Positions 12,620 to 21,796 of a stretch of 64,000 nucleotides of DNA are shown here, piece by piece. The first letter of the stretch is position 1, and the number at the start of each line of letters is the position of its first letter. The translations under genes were made by a program, and so were the position numbers. The stretch comes from an uncultured Gemmataceae bacterium. GTDB lineage: Bacteria > Planctomycetota > Planctomycetia > Gemmatales > Gemmataceae. The notes beneath the pieces were generated by a model, which was given only the letters and a program-made list of their open reading frames with translations, made no database searches and was not told the DNA's origin. The stretch spans positions 62,001 through 126,000 of the forward strand of contig CALDUY010000007.1 of NCBI GenBank assembly GCA_937923405.1, written 5' to 3'.

Positions 12620-13903
12620 ATGCGTTGCCTCCTGCTCCAACTGATCGTTTTTCACGCTTTTGGCTTGTCCGCGTCGGCTGGGCCGGGTGACCTTGAACGC
12701 CCTCCCATCGAGTATGAAAAGTCCACTCCGGAGGACGCTATTTCTGCTCTTCAGGCAAGCATCCAAGCGGGTAAGGTTCGCCTTGAGTATCAGGAAGACC
12801 ATGGCTATCTCCCTTCCGTATTGAAGCACTTGGAAATTCCCCTTTCGTCTCAAGTGTTCGTCTTCTCTCGCACCAGTCTACAACGCGGTCGCATCAGCCC
12901 AAAAACACCACGAGCCATCTACTTTAATGATGAGGTCACAGTTGGCTTCTGTTACCGCGGAGATGTCTTGGAGATTGCTGCCGCTGATCCCAAACTAGGC
13001 ACAACCTACTACACGGTCGATCAAAACCCAGCCAAGCAGGGAGCGATCACCCGCCAGACGGACAACTGTTTGATTTGCCACGGATCCTCGGCCAATCAAG
13101 GGATGCCCGGTCATCTAATCCGCTCAGTCTTTCCCGATCGCACGGGTGATCCGTTGCTCTCCTTGGGAAGTAAGCGTGTCGATCATACCACACCGTTTGT
13201 GGATCGTTGGGGCGGTTGGTATGTGACGGGAACCAGCGGAAAACAGACGCATTTGGGCAACAAGTTCTACAGCCGAAACGTTCAGCCGAAAGACGACGAG
13301 GGAGTCAATGTCACGGAACTGAAGTCTTATTTTACGGTGGCGAACTACCTGACGCCGCACAGTGATCTGGTGGCTCTGATGGTTTTGGAACATCAAAGTG
13401 AGTGCCATAACCGTCTGGCTCGGGCCAATTTGCTAACGCGAATCGCTCTGGCAGAACAAGCCGACCTCAACAAATCGTTCGGCAAGCCGCTCGACGAGAA
13501 ATGGGAGAGCATTACTCGGCGAATCGAGTGGGCCTGTGAACCGTTGGTGGAATGCTTGCTGTTCAGCGAAGAGGCCCCGCTATCCGAGCCTGTAGCCGGC
13601 ACCTCCAACTTCGCCGAACAGTTCGCTGCCCGCGGGCCGTTCGATACCAAGCGACGTTCTCTACGCCAGTTCGATCTGAAAACCCGACTCTTTCGCTATC
13701 CAATCAGTTATCTGATTTACACACGAGCCTTCGAGGGGCTGCCGTCTCAAGCAAAGGAACGAGTCTATTTGCGACTATGGCAGGTGCTGACCGGTGAAGA
13801 CCGTTCGAAAAAGTTCGCTCATCTATCAGCGGCGGATCGACAAGCGATATTAGAAATAATTCGAGACACGAAACCTAATATACCGGCCTACTGGAAGAAG
13901 TGA
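12620..13903 (+). CDS. Secreted protein with one c-type heme motif (planctomycete family, function unknown)
   Basis: A 427-residue protein with a signal peptide (MRCLLLQLIVFHAFGLSASA) and a single CxxCH heme-attachment motif, CLICH, at residues 150-154. It lies in a domain with the conserved stretch YFNDEVTVGFCYRGD. Proteins of this architecture recur in planctomycetes and acidobacteria and are usually left as hypothetical cytochrome-like proteins; the electron partners are unknown. A periplasmic location is expected, since heme c is attached there. ATG 12620 is preferred because GAGGG lies 5 bases upstream and a signal peptide follows; the frame extends upstream to 12548. It is transcribed away from katG, so a peroxide-related role is conceivable but unproven. 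Confidence 0.75.
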   Translation: MRCLLLQLIVFHAFGLSASAGPGDLERPPIEYEKSTPEDAISALQASIQAGKVRLEYQEDHGYLPSVLKHLEIPLSSQVFVFSRTSLQRGRISPKTPRAIYFNDEVTVGFCYRGDVLEIAAADPKLGTTYYTVDQNPAKQGAITRQTDNCLICHGSSANQGMPGHLIRSVFPDRTGDPLLSLGSKRVDHTTPFVDRWGGWYVTGTSGKQTHLGNKFYSRNVQPKDDEGVNVTELKSYFTVANYLTPHSDLVALMVLEHQSECHNRLARANLLTRIALAEQADLNKSFGKPLDEKWESITRRIEWACEPLVECLLFSEEAPLSEPVAGTSNFAEQFAARGPFDTKRRSLRQFDLKTRLFRYPISYLIYTRAFEGLPSQAKERVYLRLWQVLTGEDRSKKFAHLSAADRQAILEIIRDTKPNIPAYWKK

Positions 13904-14053
13904 CGACAGAAGCTCTACCCACTGTGACCGAAGAGCCGTTCGCGAGAGTTTCGCCATAAAATGGCGCTGCAAAATCCGGTGCAGTAGCGCGGCAAAATCC
14001 AGTGTGTTCGTAAACTAAGCGAAAATGCAGTGAACTACAACCTTCGTTGCAAG

Positions 14054-14085
14054 CTCAAGATTCGCTTGAGGTTTTGCTTTTCTGT
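14054..14085 (+). terminator. Possible terminator after the CxxCH protein gene
   Basis: The short inverted repeat CTCAAG-ATTCG-CTTGAG (14054-14070) is followed by a T-rich tract (GTTTTGCTTTTCT). Stem stability is modest. The rest of 13904-14119 shows nothing I recognise. Confidence 0.4.
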
Positions 14086-14119
14086 CTACCATACTGCACT
14101 TCTGCAGTGTATGCACAAG

Positions 14120-14192
<73 letters not shown>

Positions 14193-14330
14193 CACTATTT
14201 CTTTCCGAGAACGTTTTTATGGCAAACCGGCCGGCTGATGGCAAGAGTGGTTTCTGATTTTTTCGCTCACTTACTCGATCCAACAACCGTAGCCACTAAC
14301 TCGATCAATGTAGCAATTCCACACTGTGCC

Positions 14331-14493
14331 TAGAGCGCTTCTCCAAATGGTGTGGAGGCAACGAAGTAGGAAGCGCGTTCGCAAGCGGAAACTTGCTTTC
14401 GCCGGCTTTAGCCTGCGGCTAGCTGGCAATCCCTATCGGTAATCGCAGGCTAAAGCCTGGCGAGCCACTACACCATTTTGTAACGCGTACTAG
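14331..14493 (+). repeat. Dispersed palindromic repeat, copy 1
   Basis: About 163 bp, opening with TAGAGCGCTTCTCCAAATGG and closing with CACCATTTTGTAACGCGTAC. The inner ends ATGGTGT and ACACCAT are inverted, and the interior is built from GCAGGCTAAAGCCTG-like palindromes. Related copies occur at 51301, 52219 and 54404. It occupies most of the otherwise empty 14193-14683 gap; the remainder of that gap shows nothing recognisable. Confidence 0.85.
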
Positions 14494-14683
14494 ATCCCAG
14501 CCGCGAGCTCTGCCGCAAAGCAGCAGACCTCTCAATCGATCTAGTGAGTCCACACTATTGCTCCAGATTTTTCATTCCGGTCTCATGTCGCTCTCATCAA
14601 CAGTTACTTATGCTTGTTCTCGTCGACCTTGTGTTAGCAGACTTTTGATGATCCGCTAGCTGGTTCAGGTTTAGGAGTAGCTC

Positions 14684-15622
14684 ATGTCTACACGCAATCA
14701 GGTTCGATCCGCTTTTACTCTGATCGAGCTTCTCGTCGTTATTGCTATTATTGCCATCTTGATTGGATTACTGCTGCCGGCCGTACAGAAAGTGCGTGAA
14801 GCGGCAGCACGAATGAAATGTCAGAACAATCTCAAACAACTCGGATTGGCACTGCACAACTACGAAGGAGTATTTAACGCCTTCCCCGTGGGACAGGGAG
14901 CTGGAGTTAGTACCGCGAACTGGCGTATCACCTTGCTTCCCTTTTTGGAACAAGAGAACGTCTTTAATCAGGTTATCTTGACAGATGTGTTCAACTCTGC
15001 CGTTCTTCAGAATCTCGTTGTCAATGTCTACGCCTGTCCGTCCTCACCGCTGGAGAATCTGCCTGCTTCAGTGCCAAGTTGGTATAGTCCAGACGTTCGA
15101 CACCAAGTGCCAGCTTACATCGGACTGATGGGGGCCTATCCCGATCCGATCGGCCGATTTGAAGGATCGATCTATCCCTCCAATTACGGCGGTTGGTGGT
15201 CTAACACAGGCATGCTCCTGGCCAATGAGCCAGTGAAAATCGCGGCCTGCATTGATGGAACCTCGAATACGTTCATCATTGGGGAACAATCAGGTAAGGT
15301 CGGCGTTGAGGATCTTCGTTCGCGGTACTTCTCCCCCTGGGGAAGCTTCTCCCAGGGAGTTCGCATTAGCATGCTCAGTCCCGGTGCCGACACTTGGGGC
15401 ATGGGATTGACCTGCGTCGCCTACCGCAACAACAGTGAACTCGCGGGAGCAGGGGCCAACATCACTTACGGCGGAAATACTATCCTCAATTCGGGTCATT
15501 CCAATGGAATCAACGTGTTAGCCTGCGACGGCTCCGTTCGCTTCATCTCCGACTCAGTCGATTTCTTCACGTTTCAGGCTTTGTGCGTTCGGGATGATGG
15601 GTTGATTGTCACCCTCGAATGA
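14684..15622 (+). CDS. DUF1559 protein with prepilin-type N-terminal cleavage/methylation motif
   Basis: A 312-residue protein of the large planctomycete DUF1559 family. The N-terminus has the type IV prepilin signature FTLIELLVVIAIIAILIGLL followed by PAVQKVREAAARM. The C-terminus carries the H-x9-DG motif in HSNGINVLACDGSVRFI. The hydrophobic N-terminal helix should be processed by a prepilin peptidase and anchor the protein in a pseudopilus or membrane. Planctomycete genomes hold dozens of paralogues with unknown individual roles. ATG 14684 has an AGGAG 8 bases upstream. A small lipoprotein gene follows 24 bases later, a pairing often seen for this family. Confidence 0.92.
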   Translation: MSTRNQVRSAFTLIELLVVIAIIAILIGLLLPAVQKVREAAARMKCQNNLKQLGLALHNYEGVFNAFPVGQGAGVSTANWRITLLPFLEQENVFNQVILTDVFNSAVLQNLVVNVYACPSSPLENLPASVPSWYSPDVRHQVPAYIGLMGAYPDPIGRFEGSIYPSNYGGWWSNTGMLLANEPVKIAACIDGTSNTFIIGEQSGKVGVEDLRSRYFSPWGSFSQGVRISMLSPGADTWGMGLTCVAYRNNSELAGAGANITYGGNTILNSGHSNGINVLACDGSVRFISDSVDFFTFQALCVRDDGLIVTLE

Positions 15623-15646
15623 ACTTGGCCGTAGAGGAGCCAATCC

Positions 15647-16039
15647 ATGAATCGACTACTAATTCTATCCTTTTTTGTGTTGTTTGCCCTGATTATCTCA
15701 GGATGTGACAAACCATCGGTCGCTCATGTCTTAGGCAAAGTGACCTACCAAGGTAAAGTCGTGACTAGTGGCGAAGTTCACTTTTATTCCAAGGAATTAG
15801 GACTAGGAGCTGTAACCCGCCTTGATGAGCAAGGTGGGTTCACGATGAAGGAGCCGTTAGTCGTTGGGAAATATGGTGTGGCGGTTCGACCGACTCCACC
15901 CACCCCGGTAGCGCCGGGTAGCAGACAGGTCCGCACCGCCTTTCCCGTCCCGAACCGTTATCGTGATCCTTCTACCAGCGGAATCGTGGTAACGATTCAG
16001 CCGGGTGAGAATGACTTGCTGATCCAACTCGCCCAATAG
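15647..16039 (+). CDS. Small lipoprotein, planctomycete DUF1559-associated type
   Basis: A 130-residue protein with a lipoprotein signal ending in the lipobox LIISGC, so Cys20 is the likely acylated residue. The mature part (HVLGKVTYQGKVVTSGEVHF) looks like a single transthyretin-like/carboxypeptidase-regulatory beta-sandwich. Such proteins commonly follow DUF1559 genes in planctomycetes. It probably forms a two-gene unit with the preceding gene, closed by the hairpin at 16075. The specific role is unknown. Confidence 0.75.
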   Translation: MNRLLILSFFVLFALIISGCDKPSVAHVLGKVTYQGKVVTSGEVHFYSKELGLGAVTRLDEQGGFTMKEPLVVGKYGVAVRPTPPTPVAPGSRQVRTAFPVPNRYRDPSTSGIVVTIQPGENDLLIQLAQ

Positions 16040-16074
16040 AGCTACATGAAGTCCCTGAAAGGGGAGAGAGAGTC

Positions 16075-16110
16075 ACCCGCGTGAGAGAAACTCTCTTCTC
16101 TCACGCGGGT
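16075..16110. terminator. Bidirectional terminator hairpin between convergent genes
   Basis: A perfect 15-bp stem: ACCCGCGTGAGAGAA (16075-16089), six-base loop ACTCTC, and TTCTCTCACGCGGGT (16096-16110). It lies between the lipoprotein gene (plus) and the BBP7 gene (minus), which converge here. Confidence 0.75.
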
Positions 16111-16133
16111 TGATCGCGCAGCACAGTCGTTGC

Positions 16134-17414
16134 TCAATAGCGAATTTCCACGCCAAAATTCACCCCGTGTGCCCAAAAGCTCGAGTAGTTAATGTTCAGA
16201 GCAGGCCGAGAGGGACCGGTGAACTGGCCAAAGTCCGGATCCGAGGGGACATTGTTTGGATTCACGACGCGATCAATTTGATTACCGGGACGCACGACTT
16301 CGCTGATGTACAGGAAACTGTAGCCGACTGAGACGCGAACGGCGTCATTAAGATTGTAGCCGACTCGTCCTGTCACCTCTGGCACAACAACAAATCGTCC
16401 CGTAGCTTGCCCACCAGGAATATTCGTCGTCGTGGCGAGTAGGCCACCGCCTGCCACTTGGGTCGGTAGATTGGAACCAAAGGGTGGCATATATAGCGTC
16501 GAGCCATTGATCGCTACGTTGTGACTGGCCCAGCCGAGGCCGACCTTGGTCACCAGATCAAAACCCCAGCGGTCGGCGTTGAAATTCACCTGGCCACCAA
16601 TCTGCGGAGCGTAGACATCAGTACTGGTGCCGAACGAATCCGTGGTGATGAGAGCGGAACCCGCTGGCACAGCAGCACCGAGGAAATCGGCAGCTCCGTT
16701 GACCAAAGTTCGCGTGTTGCTGCGTAGAATCAGCTGCTCGCTCAAACGCAGACTCCGATACCCCAACAGAGCATTCACCTGAAAACCGTTTTCGCGATAA
16801 ACATTTCGCAGGACGTTTACATCCCAACCGTAAAAGCGGATCTCCATTGTAGAGGAAATGTCGCCATACAGCGATCCAGGAATAGCCGTGGCAAAAGCGT
16901 CTTCGCCAAAGCCAGGGATGATGATCGGCTGAGCCAAAACCGGATTTCCCGCGCCATCGGATTGAACTCGAAACGATCGCGTGTCGTTGAAGAGAAAGAA
17001 GCCGGTGCCTTCGATCCCCCATTGTCGCTCTGGATCGATCCAGCCTCCCAGAGCAAATCTGGCTCCAGAAAAGGCTCCATAATCGATCGAGTTATTACCA
17101 TAAATGACACTGACCCCAGGATTACCAAGAACACCATTCCCACCACGAGTGACTAGCGGAACTGGCAACGGAGAATTACTCACCCACCAGAGGAGATAAT
17201 CCACGCTGCCCCAGTAGGAAGGTCCGTCATCGGCACTCAGAGCCATCGGCTTAGGACAAGGACAACAAGCCACGGGCGAACCAGACGGCAGGCCCGAGAT
17301 CGTTGCGACAGGTTGTGCGGCTGGAACTTCGATAGTAGCGGAGCCAGTCTGAGCGTGTAATATGCTCCCGCCGATCAACCAAGTTGTCAGACCTAGTAAC
17401 AGATAGTATTTCAT
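16134..17414 (-). CDS. BBP7 family outer-membrane beta-barrel protein
   Basis: A 426-residue protein with a signal peptide (MKYYLLLGLTTWLIGGSILHA). The mature domain begins with a WGSVDYLLWWV-type strand after a Cys/Pro-rich stretch (ACCPCPKP). It then alternates glycine-rich, aromatic beta-strands and ends with an aromatic-terminal strand, GVNFGVEIRY, typical of outer-membrane barrels. The GADYLLWW-like opening and VVVPEVTGRVGYNL region identify the BBP7 family found mainly in planctomycetes. Its substrate or structural role is unknown. It is monocistronic: the 206-base spacer upstream to the epimerase stop should contain its promoter, and the converging terminator closes it. Confidence 0.8.
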   Translation of the reverse strand: MKYYLLLGLTTWLIGGSILHAQTGSATIEVPAAQPVATISGLPSGSPVACCPCPKPMALSADDGPSYWGSVDYLLWWVSNSPLPVPLVTRGGNGVLGNPGVSVIYGNNSIDYGAFSGARFALGGWIDPERQWGIEGTGFFLFNDTRSFRVQSDGAGNPVLAQPIIIPGFGEDAFATAIPGSLYGDISSTMEIRFYGWDVNVLRNVYRENGFQVNALLGYRSLRLSEQLILRSNTRTLVNGAADFLGAAVPAGSALITTDSFGTSTDVYAPQIGGQVNFNADRWGFDLVTKVGLGWASHNVAINGSTLYMPPFGSNLPTQVAGGGLLATTTNIPGGQATGRFVVVPEVTGRVGYNLNDAVRVSVGYSFLYISEVVRPGNQIDRVVNPNNVPSDPDFGQFTGPSRPALNINYSSFWAHGVNFGVEIRY

Positions 17415-17620
17415 CGCACCGCGCTCCTTCTCGGATTACTGAGAGCTTCCCCGTTACTCGCTTGTATCGGCCTTCTCGGCGCACGCGGTGAGTCCGTTAC
17501 TAGGCGCAGAACAGAACCCAGGTTGAGTTCCACGCAAGGTGACGGAAACTTCGCGCGTGACGGAAACATCGCCGCCAGGTAAAGGGAGTACAATCAGACA
17601 GGTCCAGATAATCGCCGCGA

Positions 17621-18565
17621 TCAACTCGAGTGGAGTGATCGATACCAGGCAAGCGTTTTACCTAACCCCTCTTCAAAACTGATCTGAGGGTGATAGCCAA
17701 GCTGCTGGCTCGCTCGGCGAATGTCGGCTCGGGAATGACGAATGTCTCCCGCGCGTGGCTCGGCATGTTTGGGAACAATTTCGGTTCCGAGCGCGCGATT
17801 CAATGCAGCGATTAAATCGAGAAGACTGGTTCCAGCACCTGTACCGACATTAAAGACTTCGCCAGATATGCCGATTGTATCGCCTGCTAGAAGACAAGCC
17901 TGGACAACGTCCGAAACATAAGTGAAGTCGCGCGTTTGCAAACCGTCGCCAAAGATTGTCGGCACTTTTTGCTGACTCATCAGATGCGAAAAGAGGGCTA
18001 TCACCCCAGAATACGGGCTGTCGGCTCGCTGACGTGGTCCGAAGATGTTGAAGAAGCGGAGTCGCACCGTCTCCAAACCATAGGCTGCGGTGAAGGCCTG
18101 ACAGTACACCTCGCCGGCAAGTTTGGCAGCGGCATAGGGCGACAGCGGCTGAATCCTCGTTTGCTCACTCTGGACCTCGTTGTCCGGGATTCCATAAGCA
18201 CTAGCACTGCCAGCATAGACGACGCGGCGGACTCCGGCTCGACGGGCCGCGTCGAGGACGACGAGTGTACCCGTGGCACAAACGGCGTGACTCTCTTGCG
18301 GAACCTCGACACTGCGTTGCACCGAAGCCACCGCCGCAAGGTGGTACACCGTGTCCACTCCCAGCATCGCTTGGGAGACCGTGTCCGAGTCTGTTACGCA
18401 GCCCCGGTGAACTTCAACGTTCAAGCCGGCTAAGTTACTCGCTTGGCCCGTCGAGAAGTTGTCCAGTACACGCACTCGATGTCCCGCGGCCAACAATCCT
18501 TCGACAAGATGTGAGCCAATAAACCCTGCTCCGCCGGTCACCAGCGATAGTCGTTGTTCCGTCAT
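17621..18565 (-). CDS. NAD-dependent epimerase/dehydratase (UDP-glucose 4-epimerase-like)
   Basis: A 314-residue extended short-chain dehydrogenase. The N-terminal Rossmann motif is TGGAGFIGSH, with a DNFSTG loop after the second strand. The catalytic YxxxK is in SPYAAAKLAGE, and FFNIFGPRQ is typical of nucleotide-sugar epimerases and dehydratases. It acts on a nucleotide-activated sugar, possibly UDP-glucose/galactose or the uronates, but the exact substrate is not determined by these motifs. It is the last gene of the nusB-PHP-ftsY-epimerase run; its ATG overlaps the ftsY stop by four bases (ATGA). Confidence 0.88.
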   Translation of the reverse strand: MTEQRLSLVTGGAGFIGSHLVEGLLAAGHRVRVLDNFSTGQASNLAGLNVEVHRGCVTDSDTVSQAMLGVDTVYHLAAVASVQRSVEVPQESHAVCATGTLVVLDAARRAGVRRVVYAGSASAYGIPDNEVQSEQTRIQPLSPYAAAKLAGEVYCQAFTAAYGLETVRLRFFNIFGPRQRADSPYSGVIALFSHLMSQQKVPTIFGDGLQTRDFTYVSDVVQACLLAGDTIGISGEVFNVGTGAGTSLLDLIAALNRALGTEIVPKHAEPRAGDIRHSRADIRRASQQLGYHPQISFEEGLGKTLAWYRSLHSS

Positions 18566-19467
18566 GCGAAAAGTGCCTCGACGTAAGCCTCGGGATCAAA
18601 CGGCTCAAGATCGTCTAGTTTCTCACCCACGCCGACGAACTTCACTGGCAGGTCGAGCTTTTGCTTGATGGCAAAAATTGCTCCCCCTCTAGCGGTACCA
18701 TCGAGTTTGGTCAGAATGATGCCCGTGCATTTTACCGCCTTTTTGAAATGCTCTGCCTGGGCGATAGCATTTTGACCGTTAGTGCCATCAAGAACTAACA
18801 GCACCTCGTGTGGGGCATCTTCGATGACTTTTCCTACCACACGATGAATCTTCTCCAGCTCGCGCATCAAATGCGTCTGCGTATGCAGTCGACCAGCGGT
18901 GTCGACAATGACTACATCGAATCCTCGAGCCTTGGCCTTTTCACAAGCATCATGGGCCACACTCGCGGGATCAGTTCCCGGAGCATTCTTGACGATTTCA
19001 CAGCCGATGCGTTCACTCCAAATAGTCAGTTGCTCCACGGCAGCGGCGCGGAAGGTGTCACAGGCGGCGACCAGGACTTTCTTGCCATCCGACTTCAGCC
19101 GATTAGCGAGTTTTGCGATCGAAGTTGTCTTTCCCGAACCATTGACTCCAGCAACTAGCACGACAGTTGGCCCCGTAGGAGCATAGCGAATGCCGCCTCC
19201 CGCTGTGAGTTGTTCTTTGAGCAACTGTTTGACAAACAGTTCAACGTCACCAGTAATCTCCTTATCCAGAAAGGCCGCGCGAACTCGGGCGATGATCTCT
19301 GTGGTTGGTCCCGTGCCAACATCGGCGAGATAGAGCCGCTTTTCCAGTTCCGTCAAAAAATCCTGATCCACCTTGCCACGCAGACGGAACAGCGAGGCGA
19401 TGCCAGCAAATAGATCGCGCGTCTTACTTAAGCCTTGCTTGATCTTCTCGTATAGGGCGCGGAACAT
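18562..19467 (-). CDS. ftsY: Signal recognition particle receptor FtsY
   Basis: A 301-residue NG-domain SRP GTPase, the membrane-associated receptor that docks SRP-ribosome complexes. G1 is [15 protein letters not shown], the insertion-box region is [12 protein letters not shown]3 is DTAGR, G4 is TKLD, followed by GTARGG and a C-terminal [11 protein letters not shown]. The acidic A domain seen in E. coli is nearly absent, giving a short FtsY. The start ATG 19467 lies inside the end of the PHP gene (40-bp overlap) and has GAGGTG upstream. The gene sits in an overlapping four-gene unit. Confidence 0.96.
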   Translation of the reverse strand: MFRALYEKIKQGLSKTRDLFAGIASLFRLRGKVDQDFLTELEKRLYLADVGTGPTTEIIARVRAAFLDKEITGDVELFVKQLLKEQLTAGGGIRYAPTGPTVVLVAGVNGSGKTTSIAKLANRLKSDGKKVLVAACDTFRAAAVEQLTIWSERIGCEIVKNAPGTDPASVAHDACEKAKARGFDVVIVDTAGRLHTQTHLMRELEKIHRVVGKVIEDAPHEVLLVLDGTNGQNAIAQAEHFKKAVKCTGIILTKLDGTARGGAIFAIKQKLDLPVKFVGVGEKLDDLEPFDPEAYVEALFA

Positions 19468-20315
19468 GCACCACCTCGTAAGCGGGCCAATTGCTCGTCA
19501 GAAATCGTCGCACAGCCGATCGCGCGCTTCCCTGGTCCGTGACAGTCACTACCACCGCTGATGGCCAAGCCAAACTCGCAGGCCAACTCAGTCATTCGTT
19601 GACGCTGAGCGCGGACCGTATCGGGATACTCCACTTCGACGCCACCTAATCCCCAAGACGCCAACTCCCTCAGTTCCTGCCGTGTCTGACTATGATAAGT
19701 CGGGTGCGCCCAGACCGCAACGCCGCCCGCCTCGCGAACCAGTTGAATGGCTCGTTGGACATCAAGTCGCAGCTTCGGCACACAACAAGAAGCTCCATCG
19801 CGAAGCCAGCGTTGAAATGCTTCGCGGACAGAACCGGCGCGACCTTGTTGAACGAGCAATTCGGCCAGATGCCGACGTCCCAGTGACTGCGAGACCAAGC
19901 CATCGACGCGAACGGTCACCCCTTGTTGTCGCAATCGTTCGACCATGTCAGTGAAGCGATTCACTCGACCTTTTCGGATCCGATTTAACGCTTGAACTAA
20001 TGGCTGATATTCCGGATCGACAAAGTAGCCAATAAGGTGAAGCTCTCTGCCATGGTAGTCGCAAGTAATCTCAACACCAGTGATCACCTCCAGAGAGGTA
20101 CACGCGACGGCCTGGGCGACGGCCACGCCAGCGAAGGTATCGTGATCAGTGATGGCAATAGCGGATAGGCCACATCGTCGAGCCAAGTCGACGACTTCAA
20201 CCGGGGTGTAGGCACCATCGCTGGCGGTGGTATGCAAGTGTAGATCGGCTCGTCCGATTTTGGCTCCTCGCGCCAATTGTTGGCACAGCAACGTAAAGGG
20301 TTGTTTCGCTGGCAT
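19428..20315 (-). CDS. PHP-domain phosphoesterase (RNase AM / 3',5'-nucleotidase-like)
   Basis: A 295-residue PHP-family metal-dependent phosphoesterase. It has metal-binding motifs DLHLHTTASDG, ITDHDTFAG, a GVEITCDYHGRELHLIGY stretch, VWAHP, and a C-terminal SGGSDCHG. This is the arrangement of the YciV/RNase AM-like subgroup, which hydrolyses short RNA or 3',5'-bisphosphonucleotides. The exact substrate here is inference. Its ATG shares one base with the nusB stop (TGATG), and its 3' end overlaps ftsY by 40 bases, so the four genes are very likely co-transcribed. Confidence 0.88.
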   Translation of the reverse strand: MPAKQPFTLLCQQLARGAKIGRADLHLHTTASDGAYTPVEVVDLARRCGLSAIAITDHDTFAGVAVAQAVACTSLEVITGVEITCDYHGRELHLIGYFVDPEYQPLVQALNRIRKGRVNRFTDMVERLRQQGVTVRVDGLVSQSLGRRHLAELLVQQGRAGSVREAFQRWLRDGASCCVPKLRLDVQRAIQLVREAGGVAVWAHPTYHSQTRQELRELASWGLGGVEVEYPDTVRAQRQRMTELACEFGLAISGGSDCHGPGKRAIGCATISDEQLARLRGGACSAPYTRRSSKA

Positions 20316-20749
20316 CAGTCCGCGCTCGATTCCGTAGCTGGAGGGCGAGGTCGCTCGCGATAGAGCCGATCCAACACCCCATTGACGAAGGCAGGTGAAT
20401 CAGCCGAGCCATACTTGCGTGCTAATTCAATCGCTTCATTGATGACCACGGTGGCCGGCGTCTCGACATCGTCCAACTCGAAGGCCCCAAGCCGTAGAAT
20501 GTTGCGATCGATCACTGCCATACGTACTAGACGCCAGTTTTCCGCTACCTTCCCAAGCTGTTCATCGATCTCGTTTAGCTTGCTCAGCGTGCCGTCGTAC
20601 AACGCCAGCGCGAAAGAAGAAAGCTCCTCGTTTTCCAGTTGATCTCGGACATGGCGAAGAACATCTTCTCGGCTGATCGAGCGGTTCAAATCATGTTGAA
20701 ACAATAGTTGAAGGGCCACTTCCCGGCCCAGAGATCGTTTTCGAATCAT
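20315..20749 (-). CDS. nusB: Transcription antitermination factor NusB
   Basis: A 144-residue all-helical NusB. It has the N-terminal [14 protein letters not shown] motif and the C-terminal signature [18 protein letters not shown] followed by FVNGVLDRL. NusB binds boxA RNA with S10 and takes part in rRNA antitermination. It is the first gene of the run nusB-PHP-ftsY-epimerase. Length and motifs are fully typical. Confidence 0.96.
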   Translation of the reverse strand: MIRKRSLGREVALQLLFQHDLNRSISREDVLRHVRDQLENEELSSFALALYDGTLSKLNEIDEQLGKVAENWRLVRMAVIDRNILRLGAFELDDVETPATVVINEAIELARKYGSADSPAFVNGVLDRLYRERPRPPATESSAD

Positions 20750-20800
20750 CTATTCACACTAACAAATCCAGTCCCAACTGACAGCGTCAGTCTTTCATTC

Positions 20801-21796
20801 TCAAAAATCATATTCGTCGATGTTCTGGCGTGTAAACTTCAGCGGCTTGCCAAGCAACACCTCACGATCGTTCACTTGAATGTCCTTGAGACGTCCCGCC
20901 TGGATGACGCCGTTCTCCGGCATCTTGCCCTGGCGGAGCAACTCGCACACCTGCACGGTGAGATACCCCAGATCGACAGGGTTCCACAAGATGAAACTCT
21001 TAACCGTGTCATCCTTGATGTAGTCGCGCATGTCGCTGGGAGTAGAAACCCCCGTCACGACGATTTTGCCTTTAATCCGCTCCTGTCGGACGGCCTCAGC
21101 AGCCGCAGGCACAGCCACGCTAGTTAGGCCCAGAATGCCAACCAACCCACGATCCTTGTTCGCCTGAATAAGCGCTCGGGTCTTCTCCACACCAAGATCA
21201 CGATCCTCACCGTGAACCACCTCTTCCAGAACGGTCAAATTCGGCCATTTCTGGATATAGGCTTTAATGCGCTTGGCCCACTCGGCTTGGTTGGGAGCTT
21301 CCTTGCTCGACGTGACAATTCCGATGGATCCCTTGGGATCCGGTCCGAGCTGTTCGATCAAGGCGTCGACCATCCCTTGAGCCACACCATCGTAGCTGGC
21401 CATGTTGACGAAAAATTGCCGAGCCTCCGGTTGGGCGTCCGCATCGAACGTCACCACGGGGATGCCTTTTTCTCGGGCTTGCTTCAAGGTCGGCGAAACG
21501 CGATCCTTTTCCGTGCAAGCGACTGCGAAACAGTCATACTCTCCCGAAGCAATGCGATTCTTCAACAGATTAATCTGGAGGTTGCTGTCCGCTTTGGTAG
21601 GTCCATCGTACACCAGTTCCAGGCCGAGTTCCTCAGCGGCTTCTCGCGCCCCTTTCTCGCAGGCGGTGAAGTAAGGAATGCCCTTGAGCTTTGGCACAAA
21701 AGCAATGGTGTAGCGTCTGGGTTTGCTCGAATCGCGTGTACATCCCGTCTGGAAGGTCAACGAAAACATAATTAAGAGACAAAAGATCTTCTTCAT
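20801..21796 (-). CDS. Sugar ABC transporter substrate-binding lipoprotein (RhaS/RbsB type)
   Basis: A 331-residue periplasmic-binding protein. The signal ends in a lipobox (LTFQTGC, Cys19), so it is probably a lipoprotein. The mature protein begins YTIAFVPKLKGIPYF with the PBP-like I fold of ribose/rhamnose/AI-2 receptors (IPVVTFDADA, KIVVTGVSTPSDMRDYI). The closest relatives by motif are the RhaS rhamnose and LsrB receptors. It is the third gene of the importer run and its ATG overlaps the upstream permease stop (ATGA). Because a deoxyhexose compartment is encoded in the same window, rhamnose or fucose import is plausible but not shown. Confidence 0.88.
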   Translation of the reverse strand: MKKIFCLLIMFSLTFQTGCTRDSSKPRRYTIAFVPKLKGIPYFTACEKGAREAAEELGLELVYDGPTKADSNLQINLLKNRIASGEYDCFAVACTEKDRVSPTLKQAREKGIPVVTFDADAQPEARQFFVNMASYDGVAQGMVDALIEQLGPDPKGSIGIVTSSKEAPNQAEWAKRIKAYIQKWPNLTVLEEVVHGEDRDLGVEKTRALIQANKDRGLVGILGLTSVAVPAAAEAVRQERIKGKIVVTGVSTPSDMRDYIKDDTVKSFILWNPVDLGYLTVQVCELLRQGKMPENGVIQAGRLKDIQVNDREVLLGKPLKFTRQNIDEYDF